Below the pieces are notes generated by a model. It searched no databases, was not told where the DNA came from, and saw only the letters and a list, made by a program, of their open reading frames with translations. The translations under genes were made by a program, and so were the position numbers. From positions 2,480,001 through 2,544,000 of the forward strand of contig OZ007032.1 of assembly GCA_963931615.1 (NCBI GenBank): a stretch of DNA of 64,000 bases, written 5' to 3'. This DNA is from Coprenecus sp902388455. Its GTDB lineage: Bacteria > Bacteroidota > Bacteroidia > Bacteroidales > UBA932. Of this stretch, positions 10,310 through 19,225 are shown piece by piece. Position 1 is the stretch's first letter; every line of letters begins with the position of its first letter.

Positions 10310-10313
10310 TGCC

Positions 10314-11111
10314 ATGAATATCGTCCTCTACCCTCGGCCGAAGATAAACATCGGCCTGAGGGTCACCGCCCGCAGAAGCGACGGCTACCACGACATAGAG
10401 ACACTCTTCTTCCCGGTGGACAACTGGCGGGAGGACATCCTGGAAATCATCGAGGCGGACTCCGTCTCGATGAATTATTATGGGACACCCTTCGAACTGC
10501 CCGGCGGAGACATCGAGAAAGAGCTGTGCGTCAAGGCTTACCGCCTGCTGCAGCGGGAGTTCGGCCTGCCTCCGGTAGGCATCTACCTCTGCAAGAACAT
10601 CCCTGTCGGCGCCGGCATGGGCGGAGGCTCCTCCGACGCGGCCTGGACCCTCAGGGGACTCAATGAGCTCTTCCACCTCGGCCTGAGCGACGGGCGTCTA
10701 GCTGAATATGCCGCCCGCCTCGGCAGCGACTGCCCCTTCTTCATCTACAGCCGGCCCATGTACGGCAGCGGCCGCGGGGAGGTCCTCACCCCCTGCACCT
10801 CTACAGCCGTCACGCAGCTTCAGGAACAATACCGCATCAAGGTCATTGCCCCCGGCATCCATGTCTCCACCGCCGAGGCCTACGCCTCCCTCACCCCCGA
10901 CCCTTCGGGCCGCGGCCTGAGCGACCTCCTGGACACCCTCCCGGTCGAAGAATGGAAGGACCGTATCCTCAACGACTTCGAAGGCCCCGTCTTCGCCAGA
11001 TACCCCGCCCTCGCCCGCCTCAAGCAGTCCCTCTACGACGAAGGCGCCGTCTATGCCTCCATGAGCGGCAGCGGCTCCGCAGTCTATGGCATTTTCAAGA
11101 AAAATCCATAA
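10314..11111 (+). CDS. ispE: 4-diphosphocytidyl-2-C-methyl-D-erythritol kinase
   Basis: 265 aa, ATG 10314, four bases after the RNR stop. It phosphorylates CDP-methylerythritol in the non-mevalonate route to isoprenoids. The GHMP-kinase ATP loop PVGAGMGGGSSDAAW lies near residues 98-112, the N-terminal PKINIGLRVTARRSDGYHDIETLF is typical of IspE, and GSDCPFFIYSRPMYGSGRGE carries the substrate-binding segment. The C-terminal SGSGSAVYGIF is the third GHMP motif. The stop codon overlaps the -7 box of the following fic gene. Confidence 0.95.
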   Translation: MNIVLYPRPKINIGLRVTARRSDGYHDIETLFFPVDNWREDILEIIEADSVSMNYYGTPFELPGGDIEKELCVKAYRLLQREFGLPPVGIYLCKNIPVGAGMGGGSSDAAWTLRGLNELFHLGLSDGRLAEYAARLGSDCPFFIYSRPMYGSGRGEVLTPCTSTAVTQLQEQYRIKVIAPGIHVSTAEAYASLTPDPSGRGLSDLLDTLPVEEWKDRILNDFEGPVFARYPALARLKQSLYDEGAVYASMSGSGSAVYGIFKKNP

Positions 11112-11116
11112 TTTTG
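11109..11116 (+). promoter_or_regulatory. -7 box of fic gene, overlapping the ispE stop
   Basis: TAATTTTG fits TAnnTTTG; its first bases are the ispE stop codon. It ends seven bases before the GTG start, giving a leader of only a few bases. Confidence 0.6.
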
Positions 11117-11123
11117 CAGCATT

Positions 11124-11900
11124 GTGAGTAATGATCTCGAAATACTGACGGCACGGTACCGGGAGCTGGGTATCGACAGGCAGATAGACTACGGGAAATT
11201 CTGTCTGTACTCGATTATTACCCATTCAACGGCCATCGAGGGCTCGACCATCACCGAGCTGGAGAACCAGATACTGTTCGACCAGGGTATCAGCCTGCGC
11301 GGAAAGAGCATTGAAGAGCAGAACATGAACCTGGACCTTAAAGCAGCCTACGAAAGATCCGCGGAACTGGCGGCCCCGCACACACCGGTCACGGTCGACA
11401 TGCTTGTTGAACTGGCATCGCTCGTCATGAAAAATATGAGCTACAACAAAGTGCCAGGAAAACTTTCGGAACTCTGTGACAGGATAAACGCAGCCAGGCA
11501 AAACAGCAGCGCCATGAATCTGCAAGAACAGTACGAAATGACTTTCGACGCGCACTATGAGCTGGTAACGATACATCCCTGGGCTGACGGCAACGGCAGG
11601 ACTGCCCGTCTGCTGATGAACCAGCTGCAGATGGAAATGGGCCTGATTCCCGCAAAAATCCTGAAAGAGGATAAGGAAGAGTATATCAAGGTCCTCGTAG
11701 AGACGCGGGAAAAGGAAGATCCATCGATATTCCGCCGCTGGATGACCGGTCTGATGATACGCAATCTCCGCCACGACATAGATGCATATCTTGAGTCCGT
11801 CAGTGATGAAAAAGGTGGGGAGAAAATCACAAAAAGTAGGGAGAAAATCAGAAAAGTATGGAGAAAATCCTCGAACTGCTGTCCGGGGACGGCAGCCTGA
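11124..11900 (+). CDS. Fic-domain AMP-transferase, likely frameshifted at its C-terminus
   Basis: 258 aa starting at GTG 11124 (V/M-SNDLEILTARYREL). The catalytic Fic motif HPWADGNGRTARLL begins at H151 and has all key residues. An N-terminal inhibitory motif of the (S/T)xxxE(G/N) type is present as S35-TAI-E39-G40, placing it with self-inhibited class II Fic enzymes. Family role: transfer of AMP (or another nucleotide) from NTP to hydroxyls of target proteins. The last 30 or so residues run through three near-copies of an about 20-bp repeat into a basic, cysteine-ending tail that does not look natural. The winged helix normally found here is in the next frame (11858-12040). Confidence 0.85.
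   Translation: MSNDLEILTARYRELGIDRQIDYGKFCLYSIITHSTAIEGSTITELENQILFDQGISLRGKSIEEQNMNLDLKAAYERSAELAAPHTPVTVDMLVELASLVMKNMSYNKVPGKLSELCDRINAARQNSSAMNLQEQYEMTFDAHYELVTIHPWADGNGRTARLLMNQLQMEMGLIPAKILKEDKEEYIKVLVETREKEDPSIFRRWMTGLMIRNLRHDIDAYLESVSDEKGGEKITKSREKIRKVWRKSSNCCPGTAA
11815..11876 (+). repeat. Three imperfect about 20-bp tandem repeats in the fic gene
   Basis: The unit GtaGGGAGAAAATCAgAAAA occurs three times with small changes; the first copy is 21 bases and the second 20. The length difference lies in a run of five against four A. Fic linkers commonly have such GEK-rich repeats, and a change in copy length here would switch the downstream frame. Confidence 0.7.
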
Positions 11901-12040
11901 GCGCAGCAGCCCTCGCCGCCCGCATCGGCATCACCCCGAAAGCCGTGGAAAAACACCTGGCCCGCCTGAAAGCCGAAGGAAGGCTCCGGCGCGTAGGACC
12001 CGACAAAGGCGGCCACTGGATGGTGAATGGTAATCGGTAA
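11858..12040 (+). pseudogene. Out-of-frame winged-helix C-terminal domain of the fic gene
   Basis: This 60-codon frame overlaps the fic 3' end by 43 bases in the -1 frame. It opens MEKILELLSGDGSLS and reads AARIGITPKAVEKHLARLK followed by RRVGPDKGGHW, which is the winged helix-turn-helix that ends many Bacteroidota Fic proteins. One extra base (or a -1 shift) near the tandem repeats would join it to the Fic domain. It may instead be re-initiated at its own ATG as a separate DNA-binding protein. No classical -1 slippery heptamer is seen, so mutation, assembly error or repeat-driven phase change is more likely. Confidence 0.75.
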
Positions 12041-12203
12041 GCACTGCAGCACCCTCAAATTACAACACCTTGGTGGTCAACACATTCCGTTAGGCCACTG
12101 ATCTTTGCAGGTGCTTCGAAAACGCCGAAAAGATCAGCGCTCAATTGTAAGCATCTGATTATCGAGTGATTGCAAAACGCCCCCGCTACCCTGCTTACCG
12201 TTG

Positions 12204-12776
12204 ATGAACCATAGAGCCGCACTACTTGATATATTTGTCACTATAATCACTGGGTTATATGAAAAATTTTCTTGCTTGGCAGCTGTAGTTGCCGCAGCAT
12301 TTCTGGCCGCCTCCTGCAGCCTCACGGAATGGGATATATTCAAGACGGAAACGGGATATGCGGCTGTTGTCAAGATGGCACCGGTCATCGACCTTTACGA
12401 TGAGGACATGAATCTTCTGAATTCGGTGGACATTTCCGATATCCCGGTAATAGAGCGGAAAGTCAAGGACATAGAAAAGAGCCGTGAGGCTTCGGCTCCG
12501 GGCACCCTGACCGTGTACTACCAGTTCGGCGACTCATATTACTCCGACGGAAAACTGTACATACTCTGCTTCACTGTGAACGATGATCCAGCCGACAATA
12601 TGAAGAATCTATGCAATACCGTCGTCGTACTGGACGTAGACGGGGACACATGCAGATACACCGGACAATTGGTCCTCCCCGACAAATACTACTGGTGCAT
12701 CTGCGTCACATCCGACGGCAGGCTCATCGCCTCCAACGCCATGCAGTCGCAGCTTGAGGTATTTGACCTCCGGTAG
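12204..12776 (+). CDS. Putative lipoprotein with propeller-like repeats, unknown function
   Basis: About 190 aa from ATG 12204. A hydrophobic stretch, CLAAVVAAAFLAASC, ends in a lipobox-like LAASC around residue 43, so the true start may be downstream; a typical MKNF-type signal start at 12258 is in another frame. The mature part has the phrases VIDLYDEDMNLLNSVD and WCICVTSDGRLIASNAMQSQLEVFDL, which look like strands of a six-bladed beta-propeller. The protein is short for a full propeller, so it may be a truncated paralogue. It lies alone between fic and the S37 peptidase gene. Function not recognised. Confidence 0.55.
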   Translation: MNHRAALLDIFVTIITGLYEKFSCLAAVVAAAFLAASCSLTEWDIFKTETGYAAVVKMAPVIDLYDEDMNLLNSVDISDIPVIERKVKDIEKSREASAPGTLTVYYQFGDSYYSDGKLYILCFTVNDDPADNMKNLCNTVVVLDVDGDTCRYTGQLVLPDKYYWCICVTSDGRLIASNAMQSQLEVFDLR

Positions 12777-12800
12777 CGTCCATCTTACCGAAAAAAATCT

Positions 12801-12808
12801 TACATTTG
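12801..12808 (+). promoter_or_regulatory. -7 box of the S37 peptidase gene
   Basis: TACATTTG is an exact TAnnTTTG match, 33 bases before the ATG. Confidence 0.65.
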
Positions 12809-12841
12809 CGCAACGTTTAAACAACCAACCGAACAACCATT

Positions 12842-14161
12842 ATGCGCAGATTTACATTTTCTATCATCGCAACGCTGGTCCTCTCTGTCCTCGGAGTGCA
12901 GCTCCGGGCTCAGGAGGCGACGCTGGCGGACCGCATCGCTGCCCTGCCCCAGGTAAAGGACGTGCAGGAGCTGGAGAGCACTCAGTTCGCCGAGAAATAT
13001 TTAGTGATATTCGAGCAGCCCATCGACCACGAGAACCCCGACATGGGCACTTTCACCCAGAGGGTCTATGTGTGCGCCGTGCATCCTGACAGCGCCACCG
13101 TAGTGGTGACCGAGGGCTATGGCGCCCAGTATGCGGCCAGTCCCCGCTACCGCGACGAGATCTCGGCCCTGTTCAACACGAACAACATCGTGGTCGAGCA
13201 CCGCTATTTCCTCGAGTCCACCCCCTACCCCGGCAAGTCTCCCGAGGAGGTCAACTGGGACTACATGAACGCCCCCAATGCAGCCGCTGACCTGCACGAG
13301 GTAGTGACCGCCCTGAAGAACGTCTTCGACGGCAAGTGGATCTCCACCGGTATCAGCAAGGGAGGCCAGACCACCATGCTCTACCGCGCCTACTATCCTG
13401 AGGACGTGGACTTCTCCGTACCCTACGTAGGCCCTCTGTGCCGCGGCGCATACGACGGCCGTCATGAGCCCTTCATCGCAGAATACGTGGGCACACCCGC
13501 CGACCGCGAGGCCGTCAGGAACTTCCAGATCGAGCTGCTGCTCCGCAAGGACCGTCTGATGCCCATGTACGACTCCCTGTGCAAGGCCCGTGAGTACGAG
13601 TTCCGCGCTCCCGTGGACGAGATCTACGACTACGGCGTGCTGGAGTTCTCCTTCGCCTTCTGGCAGTGGGGCTATCCCGTGTCGGAGATACCCGGCAAGG
13701 ACGCCTCCGACCGCGAGGTATTTGACTACATGATGAAAATAAGCTCCCCCGACTACTTCGTGAAATGGAGCGCCACCTCACCCTTCTTCGTACAGGCCGC
13801 CACCGAGCTCGGCTACTACGGCTACGACATGAAGCAGTTCAAGAAGTACAGCAAGTATTTCAGCATCAAGAACACCAAGGACTACATGCAGAAACTCCTG
13901 CTGCCCCAGAACCGCGAGTTCCCCTTCAGTGACTACCTCTACAACAAGATCTCGGCATTCCTGCTCTCCACCGACGCCCGCATGCTCTTCATCTACGGCC
14001 AGTTCGATCCCTGGTCCGCAGTGATGCCCGCCGACCCCCACAAGGACAACATCAAGTTCTTCATCCAGCCCGGCGGCAGCCACCGTGCCCGCATCGCCAC
14101 CTTCGACGAGGCTACCCAGAAGGAAATCAAATCCATCCTGAGCCAGTGGCTGTATGAGTAA
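12842..14161 (+). CDS. Secreted S37-family (PS-10 type) prolyl tripeptidyl peptidase
   Basis: 439 aa with a signal peptide (MRRFTFSIIATLVLSVLGVQLRAQ, cleavage near residue 24). The alpha/beta-hydrolase region has TGISKGGQTTMLYRAYYP, where the S in GISKGG is the expected nucleophile, preceded by VVEHRYF and followed by VPYVGPLCRGAYDGRH. Later GQFDPWSAV supplies the Asp and GGSHRARI the His of the catalytic triad. Family S37 enzymes from Streptomyces release tripeptides from proline-containing peptides; Bacteroidota homologues are exported and presumably act in the periplasm or on the surface. Its last bases overlap the start of the next gene (ATG 14154). Confidence 0.88.
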   Translation: MRRFTFSIIATLVLSVLGVQLRAQEATLADRIAALPQVKDVQELESTQFAEKYLVIFEQPIDHENPDMGTFTQRVYVCAVHPDSATVVVTEGYGAQYAASPRYRDEISALFNTNNIVVEHRYFLESTPYPGKSPEEVNWDYMNAPNAAADLHEVVTALKNVFDGKWISTGISKGGQTTMLYRAYYPEDVDFSVPYVGPLCRGAYDGRHEPFIAEYVGTPADREAVRNFQIELLLRKDRLMPMYDSLCKAREYEFRAPVDEIYDYGVLEFSFAFWQWGYPVSEIPGKDASDREVFDYMMKISSPDYFVKWSATSPFFVQAATELGYYGYDMKQFKKYSKYFSIKNTKDYMQKLLLPQNREFPFSDYLYNKISAFLLSTDARMLFIYGQFDPWSAVMPADPHKDNIKFFIQPGGSHRARIATFDEATQKEIKSILSQWLYE

Positions 14162-15077
14162 TCTACCTGAGTTCAAGGACATAGAATTAAGCGACAAGGA
14201 GTGGGCCGACCCGCTCCTTGCTGTTTCCGACTACCGGGCCACAGAGTACTGCTTCACCTCGCTGTACATCTGGGCCCGGTTCTTCGGAACCCGCATCGCC
14301 CGGTGGAAGGACTGGCTGCTCATCCGCTCCGACGGGGAGGAGGGCTGCGCCAACTACATTTTCCCCGCAGGAAGCGGAGATATCGCTGAGGTTCTGGATA
14401 CAATGGAAGAGGATGCCGCCCGCATCGGGAGACGCCCGGTCCTCTGGACCGTTGCCGATGTGAAGGCCCGCCTCGAGGAAATGTTCCCCGGCCGCTACGA
14501 ATTTTCCCCTGTCCGCCGCTCCTTCGACTATCTCTACGAAACGGAGAAGATGGTCTCCCTCGCCGGAAAGAAATACCAGCCCAAGCGCAATTTCATCTCC
14601 CGTTTCAAAACTCAGAACCCGGACTGGACCTACGAGAGCATCTGTCCGGACGGCGACCCGGAGCTGTGTCGCCGGCAGCTGGAGGAATGCAGGGCAATGA
14701 CCGACGAGTGGTGCGCCCTCAACGGCTGCATCCACGACGAATCTATGCAGATGGAAGCCTGTGCGGTGCGCAAGGCCCTCGAGGACTTCATCCCGCTGAA
14801 GCTCCGCGGAGGGATGCTGCGGGCCGGAGGACGGCTGGTGGCCTACACTCTCGGCGAGCGGCTCAACTCCGATACATTCATCGTGCATGCCGAAAAGGCT
14901 TTCTCGGATGTTACAGGGGCATACCCCATGATAAGCCGGACTTTCCTGGAGCACGAGGCGGCCGGCCTTCAGTACGTCAACCGGGAGGATGATGCCGGAG
15001 ACGAAGGGCTGCGCAAGGCCAAGCTGTCCTGGAATCCGGCGTATATGTTGGAAAAATATTTGGCAGTTCCGCGATAA
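14154..15077 (+). CDS. DUF2156 / phosphatidylglycerol lysyltransferase C-terminal-like protein
   Basis: 307 aa, start ATG 14154 inside the end of the S37 gene (8-base overlap), so translationally coupled. The fold is a double GNAT as in DUF2156. Typical phrases are YRATEYCFTSLYIWARF near the N-terminus, YQPKRNFISRFK in the middle, AYTLGERLNSDTFIVHAEKAF, and YVNREDDAGDEGLRKAK followed by NPAYMLEKY at the end. Cytoplasmic; no membrane segment. In Bacteroidota this family is common but uncharacterised; aminoacyl-lipid or protein N-acylation is only inferred from fold. Confidence 0.8.
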   Translation: MSNLPEFKDIELSDKEWADPLLAVSDYRATEYCFTSLYIWARFFGTRIARWKDWLLIRSDGEEGCANYIFPAGSGDIAEVLDTMEEDAARIGRRPVLWTVADVKARLEEMFPGRYEFSPVRRSFDYLYETEKMVSLAGKKYQPKRNFISRFKTQNPDWTYESICPDGDPELCRRQLEECRAMTDEWCALNGCIHDESMQMEACAVRKALEDFIPLKLRGGMLRAGGRLVAYTLGERLNSDTFIVHAEKAFSDVTGAYPMISRTFLEHEAAGLQYVNREDDAGDEGLRKAKLSWNPAYMLEKYLAVPR

Positions 15078-15110
15078 GTGCTTTTCTTTGTACCCTATTT
15101 TTAAAAACCG

Positions 15111-15749
15111 ATGGGTCTATATAAAAGAGAAAAATTAGAAAACGGGGCGGAGATCTGTGTCTGGGAGATTTCCGAGGACGAGGATGACTTGCGCCGCCTG
15201 TGCGCCCCCATTCCAGCAGACGAACTCGAAGAACTCGAAATCACCAAGAGTCCTGCACGGCGCAAGGAGAAACTGGCCGTAAGGGCCCTGCTCAATGAGA
15301 TGTTTCCCGAAAAACTCTATCTCGGACATCACGACAACGGCAAACCCTACCTCCAGAACTGCGCCGTGGAGATAAGTATCTCCCACTGCGCCCGGTTCGC
15401 AGCCATCATCGCACACCCCGAGGAGAGCGTGGGCATCGACATCGAGAGCCTGGACCGCGATTTCTCGGCAGTCGAGCGCAAGGCTCTCTCCGAGGATGAG
15501 AAGGACGACCTCTCGGACCACAACACCAACCAGCAGCTGGCCATCTACTGGTGCGCCAAGGAAGCCATCTACAAGCGCATGTCCCGCAACGGTGTGGACT
15601 TCGCACGGCAGATAGAGGTGGAGCGTTTCACCCCCCGCGACGAGGGCGAGCTGGAGGCCACCTTCATCCACCGCGACGGAGAGGAGGAGACTTTCGAGCT
15701 CAACTACGAGATCTTCGACGGGCACGTCATGGTATGGCTTGTCGGATAA
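15111..15749 (+). CDS. 4'-phosphopantetheinyl transferase superfamily protein
   Basis: 212 aa, ATG 15111. The Sfp-type motifs are present: ISHCARFAAIIAHPEE, VGIDIESLDRDF (Asp and Glu for Mg2+), and WCAKEAIYKRMS. These enzymes move the phosphopantetheine arm from CoA to a serine of an acyl or peptidyl carrier protein. At this size, it could serve fatty-acid ACP or a secondary carrier protein; no PKS/NRPS or carrier-protein gene is near. A DUF1648-like membrane protein follows 27 bases later. Confidence 0.88.
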   Translation: MGLYKREKLENGAEICVWEISEDEDDLRRLCAPIPADELEELEITKSPARRKEKLAVRALLNEMFPEKLYLGHHDNGKPYLQNCAVEISISHCARFAAIIAHPEESVGIDIESLDRDFSAVERKALSEDEKDDLSDHNTNQQLAIYWCAKEAIYKRMSRNGVDFARQIEVERFTPRDEGELEATFIHRDGEEETFELNYEIFDGHVMVWLVG

Positions 15750-15776
15750 CTTGCCGAACCATTAAATCAGTCCGCT

Positions 15777-16241
15777 ATGTTTCATCGTCTTACAAATCTT
15801 ACACTCAATATAGTCGCCACGATGGCGATGCTCTCCGGTTTCCTGCCCATGCTGTCATGGTCGCGGCTGGAAGGAGTGCCCGTACCGAACCACTTCGACA
15901 TCCACGGAGTGGTGGACGGAGTCGGAGACAGGGGCATCCTGCTCACTCTCGCGCTCATCGGTCTCGGCATCTACATCATCATGATTCTGGCCCAGTGCTT
16001 CCCCAAGGTGGTGAACCTTCCCGTTCCCGCCCGGAAAGCCGAAGCCGCCAGAGCCGCCAAGACGGACTTAGCCGCACAGATGAACCTCCTGCTCTGCCTG
16101 CTCCTGTCCTTCGGAGCCAACTCCACACTCTCGGTGGCCGCAGGCAAGACGCAGACGCTGAATATGTGGTTCATCTGGGGGATAGTGGCCCTGACGCTGG
16201 TCTGCATCGGCATTGCCATTTTCCGCACTTACCGCAGATAA
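15777..16241 (+). CDS. DUF1648-like small membrane protein
   Basis: 154 aa with about four membrane helices. The N-terminal phrase MLSWSRLEGVPVPNHFDIHGVVDGVGDRG matches the WxxLPdxvPtHFnxxGxxDgwG signature of DUF1648 proteins, which include SdpI-like immunity/signalling proteins of Gram-positives. Here only the short form is present. The function in Bacteroidota is unknown. It is in tandem with the phosphopantetheinyl transferase gene and ends before the tyrS promoter. Confidence 0.65.
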   Translation: MFHRLTNLTLNIVATMAMLSGFLPMLSWSRLEGVPVPNHFDIHGVVDGVGDRGILLTLALIGLGIYIIMILAQCFPKVVNLPVPARKAEAARAAKTDLAAQMNLLLCLLLSFGANSTLSVAAGKTQTLNMWFIWGIVALTLVCIGIAIFRTYRR

Positions 16242-16262
16242 CCTATTTTGAATAAAAATAAC

Positions 16263-16270
16263 TACCTTTG
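16263..16270 (+). promoter_or_regulatory. -7 box of tyrS
   Basis: TACCTTTG fits TAnnTTTG exactly, 38 bases before the tyrS ATG. Confidence 0.65.
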
Positions 16271-16308
16271 CGCGGATATTCAAAAGCAAAGCAGTTATTT
16301 TTCATACG

Positions 16309-17598
16309 ATGAAGAATTTTATCGAAGACCTCAAATGGAGGGGCATGATCCAGGATATCATGCCCGGAACTGAAGAACTCCTTTCAAAAGAGCAGTGCAC
16401 TGCATACGTGGGCATCGACCCCACGGCTGATTCGCTGCACATCGGTCATCTGGTCAGCGTTATGATGCTCAAGCACTTCCAGGACGCCGGCCACCGTCCC
16501 ATCTCCCTCATCGGCGGAGCCACCGGCATGATCGGCGACCCCTCGATGAAGTCCCAGGAGCGCAACCTTCTCGATGAGGCTACCCTGCGCCACAACCAGG
16601 AGTGCATCAAGGCCCAGCTCTCCAAGTTCATCGACTTCGAGAGCGACGCCCCCAACGCCGCCATTCTGGTCAACAACTACGACTGGATGAAGGACTGGAG
16701 ATTCCTCGACTTCACCCGCGAGATAGGCAAGCTCATCACCGTCAACTACATGATGGCAAAGGACTCGGTCAAGAAGAGACTCAGCGGAGAGGGACGCGAG
16801 GGCATGTCCTTCACCGAATTCACCTACCAGCTGCTCCAGGGCTACGACTTCACATACCTCTACGAACACTACGGCTGCAAGCTCCAGATGGGCGGCAGTG
16901 ACCAGTGGGGCAACATCACCACCGGTACGGAGCTTATCCGACGCAAATTGGGCGGAGAGGCATACGGACTGACATGGCCCCTGATGACCAAGTCCGACGG
17001 AGGCAAGTTCGGCAAGACCGAGAAAGGCAATATCTGGCTCTCACCGGAGTACACCACACCCTACGCATTCTACCAGTTCTGGCTGAACGTCAGCGACGAG
17101 GACGCCGCCAGATACATCAAGATATTCACCACTCTCAGCCGTGAGGATATAGAAGCAGCCGTGGCGGAGCATGCCAAGGCCCCTCACCTGCGGGAGCTCC
17201 AGAAGCTGCTCGCACGCGAGATCACCGTCATGGTACACGGGCAGGAGGAATACGGCAAGGCCGTGGACGCATCCCAGATCCTCTTCGGCAAGTCCACCTC
17301 CGAGACTCTCCGCTCTCTCGACGAAAGGACCTTCCTCTCGGTATTCGACGGCGTGCCCCAGTACAGCCTCAGCAAGGACGCACTTCCCCAGAATGTCATC
17401 GACCTGCTGGCGGTAACCACCGACGTATTCCCCTCCAAGGGCGAATGCCGCAAGATGATTCAGGGAGGCGGGCTGTCCATCAATAAGGACAAATGCGACA
17501 GCGCGGACCGGACCATCGACAGCGCGGATCTCATCGACGGCAAGTACATCCTGGCCCAGAAAGGCAAGAAAAACTACTACATCCTCAAATTCGAGTAA
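16309..17598 (+). CDS. tyrS: Tyrosyl-tRNA synthetase
   Basis: 429 aa class I synthetase charging tRNA-Tyr. The HIGH motif is DPTADSLHIGHLVSVM (about residues 39-54), the tyrosine pocket has GGSDQWGNITTG, and the KMSKS loop is KFGKT. A C-terminal S4 domain follows, seen in GECRKMIQGGGLSINK. Length is normal. rbfA begins seven bases after the stop. Confidence 0.96.
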   Translation: MKNFIEDLKWRGMIQDIMPGTEELLSKEQCTAYVGIDPTADSLHIGHLVSVMMLKHFQDAGHRPISLIGGATGMIGDPSMKSQERNLLDEATLRHNQECIKAQLSKFIDFESDAPNAAILVNNYDWMKDWRFLDFTREIGKLITVNYMMAKDSVKKRLSGEGREGMSFTEFTYQLLQGYDFTYLYEHYGCKLQMGGSDQWGNITTGTELIRRKLGGEAYGLTWPLMTKSDGGKFGKTEKGNIWLSPEYTTPYAFYQFWLNVSDEDAARYIKIFTTLSREDIEAAVAEHAKAPHLRELQKLLAREITVMVHGQEEYGKAVDASQILFGKSTSETLRSLDERTFLSVFDGVPQYSLSKDALPQNVIDLLAVTTDVFPSKGECRKMIQGGGLSINKDKCDSADRTIDSADLIDGKYILAQKGKKNYYILKFE

Positions 17599-17604
17599 AC
17601 CGCT

Positions 17605-17949
17605 ATGGAAGGAGAAAGCACCCGCCAGCTCAAAGTGGCCAAGGAGCTCCAGAGACATCTGGCCGAGATTATCCGTTCCAGGGGCATGGCCGCCTGGGAC
17701 GGAGCCCTCGTGTCAGTCAGCGGAGTGACCATCAGCCCGGACCTTGCTGTAGCCAAGGTCTACGTCAGCATTTTCCCCTCTGCCAAGCAGGAGAAGGTCT
17801 TCAGGATGATACAGGAGTCGGGCAAGTCCATGCGCGGGGAGCTGGGCCGCCAGATGGCCAAGCAGCTGCGTATCATTCCGGAGCTCATCTTCTATGTAGA
17901 CGACTCTCTGGACTACGTGGAGCACATCGACGAGCTGCTCGCCAGGTAG
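17605..17949 (+). CDS. rbfA: 30S ribosome-binding factor A
   Basis: 114 aa. RbfA is a KH-like protein needed for 16S rRNA 5' maturation and late 30S assembly. The typical core is AAWDGALVSVSGVTISPDLAVAKVYVSIFP, then RQMAKQLRIIPELIFYVDDSLDYVEHID, which ends as in most RbfA proteins. It sits between tyrS and the LolC/E-type permease gene; rbfA next to a lolC/E-like permease is a common Bacteroidota arrangement. Confidence 0.93.
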   Translation: MEGESTRQLKVAKELQRHLAEIIRSRGMAAWDGALVSVSGVTISPDLAVAKVYVSIFPSAKQEKVFRMIQESGKSMRGELGRQMAKQLRIIPELIFYVDDSLDYVEHIDELLAR

Positions 17950-18004
17950 CCGTATCCCTCCCCTGTCCTGCATATCCCATTCTGCCCGTACCACACTGAG
18001 TTAG

Positions 18005-19225
18005 ATGCTGCCCATGAATCTGTCCTACTTCATAGCCCGGCGTTACCTCTTCGCCAAGAAGTCGCACAACGTCATCAACATCATCTCGCTCATCAGCGCG
18101 ATAGGCATTGCCGTAGGCTCCTGCGCCCTGATCATGGTACTGTCGATATACAACGGCTTCGAGGACGTGGTGCGCGGCATGTACGACCGGGCCATGCCTG
18201 ACATAGCCGTTACCTGCGACTCCGCCAAATATTTCCGCACCGACACCGAAGCCTTCCGTACCATCCGTTCCATGCCGTCCGTCGCCTCCTTCACCGAAAG
18301 CATCGAGGAGACTGTCTTCCTGACCTACGACCGGGAAGAAGGCACGGCCATGCTGAAAGGCGTGGAGCAGAGTTACACCGAGGACCCGGAGATACAGTCC
18401 TGCATCGTGGACGGAGAATTCACCCTCATGCACGGGGAGGTCGCACAAGCCGTCACAGGCCGGGGGCTGGCAGTGGAAATGGGGATCATGCCCCGGTTCC
18501 TCGACCCGATAGAGGTATATTTCCCCGCCAGGGACAGGGACATCTCGCTGCTCAATCCTGCCGCCTCTCTCAACAAGGAGACATTCTTCCCCATCGGCAC
18601 ATTTTTCTCCGGCAACGAGGGATACAGCCATACCCTCTTCGTCCCTATCGAAAGGGCACGCAGGCTTATCGGGCTGCAGGACAATGAGGCCGGGAAAGTG
18701 GAGCTGCGGCTCACCGGAGACGCCGATGTCAGGCAGACAGTAAAGGAGGTCAGCGGAATACTCGGTCCGGGCTTCACAGTCAAGGACAAATACATGCAGA
18801 ACGAGACCGTCTACCGCATGATGCGCATCGAGAAGGTGGTCATCTTCATGATTCTGCTCTTCATCATCATCGTGGTCTCCTGCAACGTCTTCGGCTCCCT
18901 TACAATGCTCATCATCGAGAAACGGGACGACATCGCCACCCTCCAGCACCTCGGAGCCCGTCCGGCCCTGATCCGCCGCATCTTCTTCGACGAGGGCTGG
19001 ATGATCATCCTGCTCGGAGCCGTCATCGGCCTGGCCGTCGGCATCATCCTCTGCCTCATCCAGCAGCACGTCGGTGTCATCCGCATGCCCGGCAGCTTCG
19101 TAGTCGAGTACTACCCCGTCGTCATCAAGCCCGGCGACATCCTCATCACCCTCGCCGGCATCGCCCTCATCGGCCTTTTCATCACCGCTCTCCCCACCCG
19201 ACGCACCCTTTCGAAAATTTTTTAA
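18005..19225 (+). CDS. LolC/LolE-type ABC transporter permease
   Basis: 406 aa; a second in-frame ATG (18014) gives MNLSYFIARRYLFAKKSHNVIN, the more usual start of the family. The layout is one N-terminal helix (IISLISAIGIAVGSCALIMVLS), a large periplasmic MacB-like domain, and an FtsX domain with three helices from about residue 275. The conserved EKRDDIATLQHLGARPALIRRIF is the coupling region. Lol permeases extract lipoproteins from the inner membrane. No lolD ATPase is adjacent, as is usual in Bacteroidota. Confidence 0.88.
   Translation: MLPMNLSYFIARRYLFAKKSHNVINIISLISAIGIAVGSCALIMVLSIYNGFEDVVRGMYDRAMPDIAVTCDSAKYFRTDTEAFRTIRSMPSVASFTESIEETVFLTYDREEGTAMLKGVEQSYTEDPEIQSCIVDGEFTLMHGEVAQAVTGRGLAVEMGIMPRFLDPIEVYFPARDRDISLLNPAASLNKETFFPIGTFFSGNEGYSHTLFVPIERARRLIGLQDNEAGKVELRLTGDADVRQTVKEVSGILGPGFTVKDKYMQNETVYRMMRIEKVVIFMILLFIIIVVSCNVFGSLTMLIIEKRDDIATLQHLGARPALIRRIFFDEGWMIILLGAVIGLAVGIILCLIQQHVGVIRMPGSFVVEYYPVVIKPGDILITLAGIALIGLFITALPTRRTLSKIF

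Noticed and set aside
11829..11840. Programmed -1 frameshift joining Fic and winged helix
   Set aside because: The A-rich run reads ACA AAA AGT in frame, which is not an X XXY YYZ slippery heptamer, so mutation or repeat-length change is preferred.
12258..12290. Alternative lipoprotein start MKNFLAWQL
   Set aside because: This frame stops after nine codons. It hints at a possible frameshift in the signal peptide of the 12204-12776 gene but cannot be supported further.
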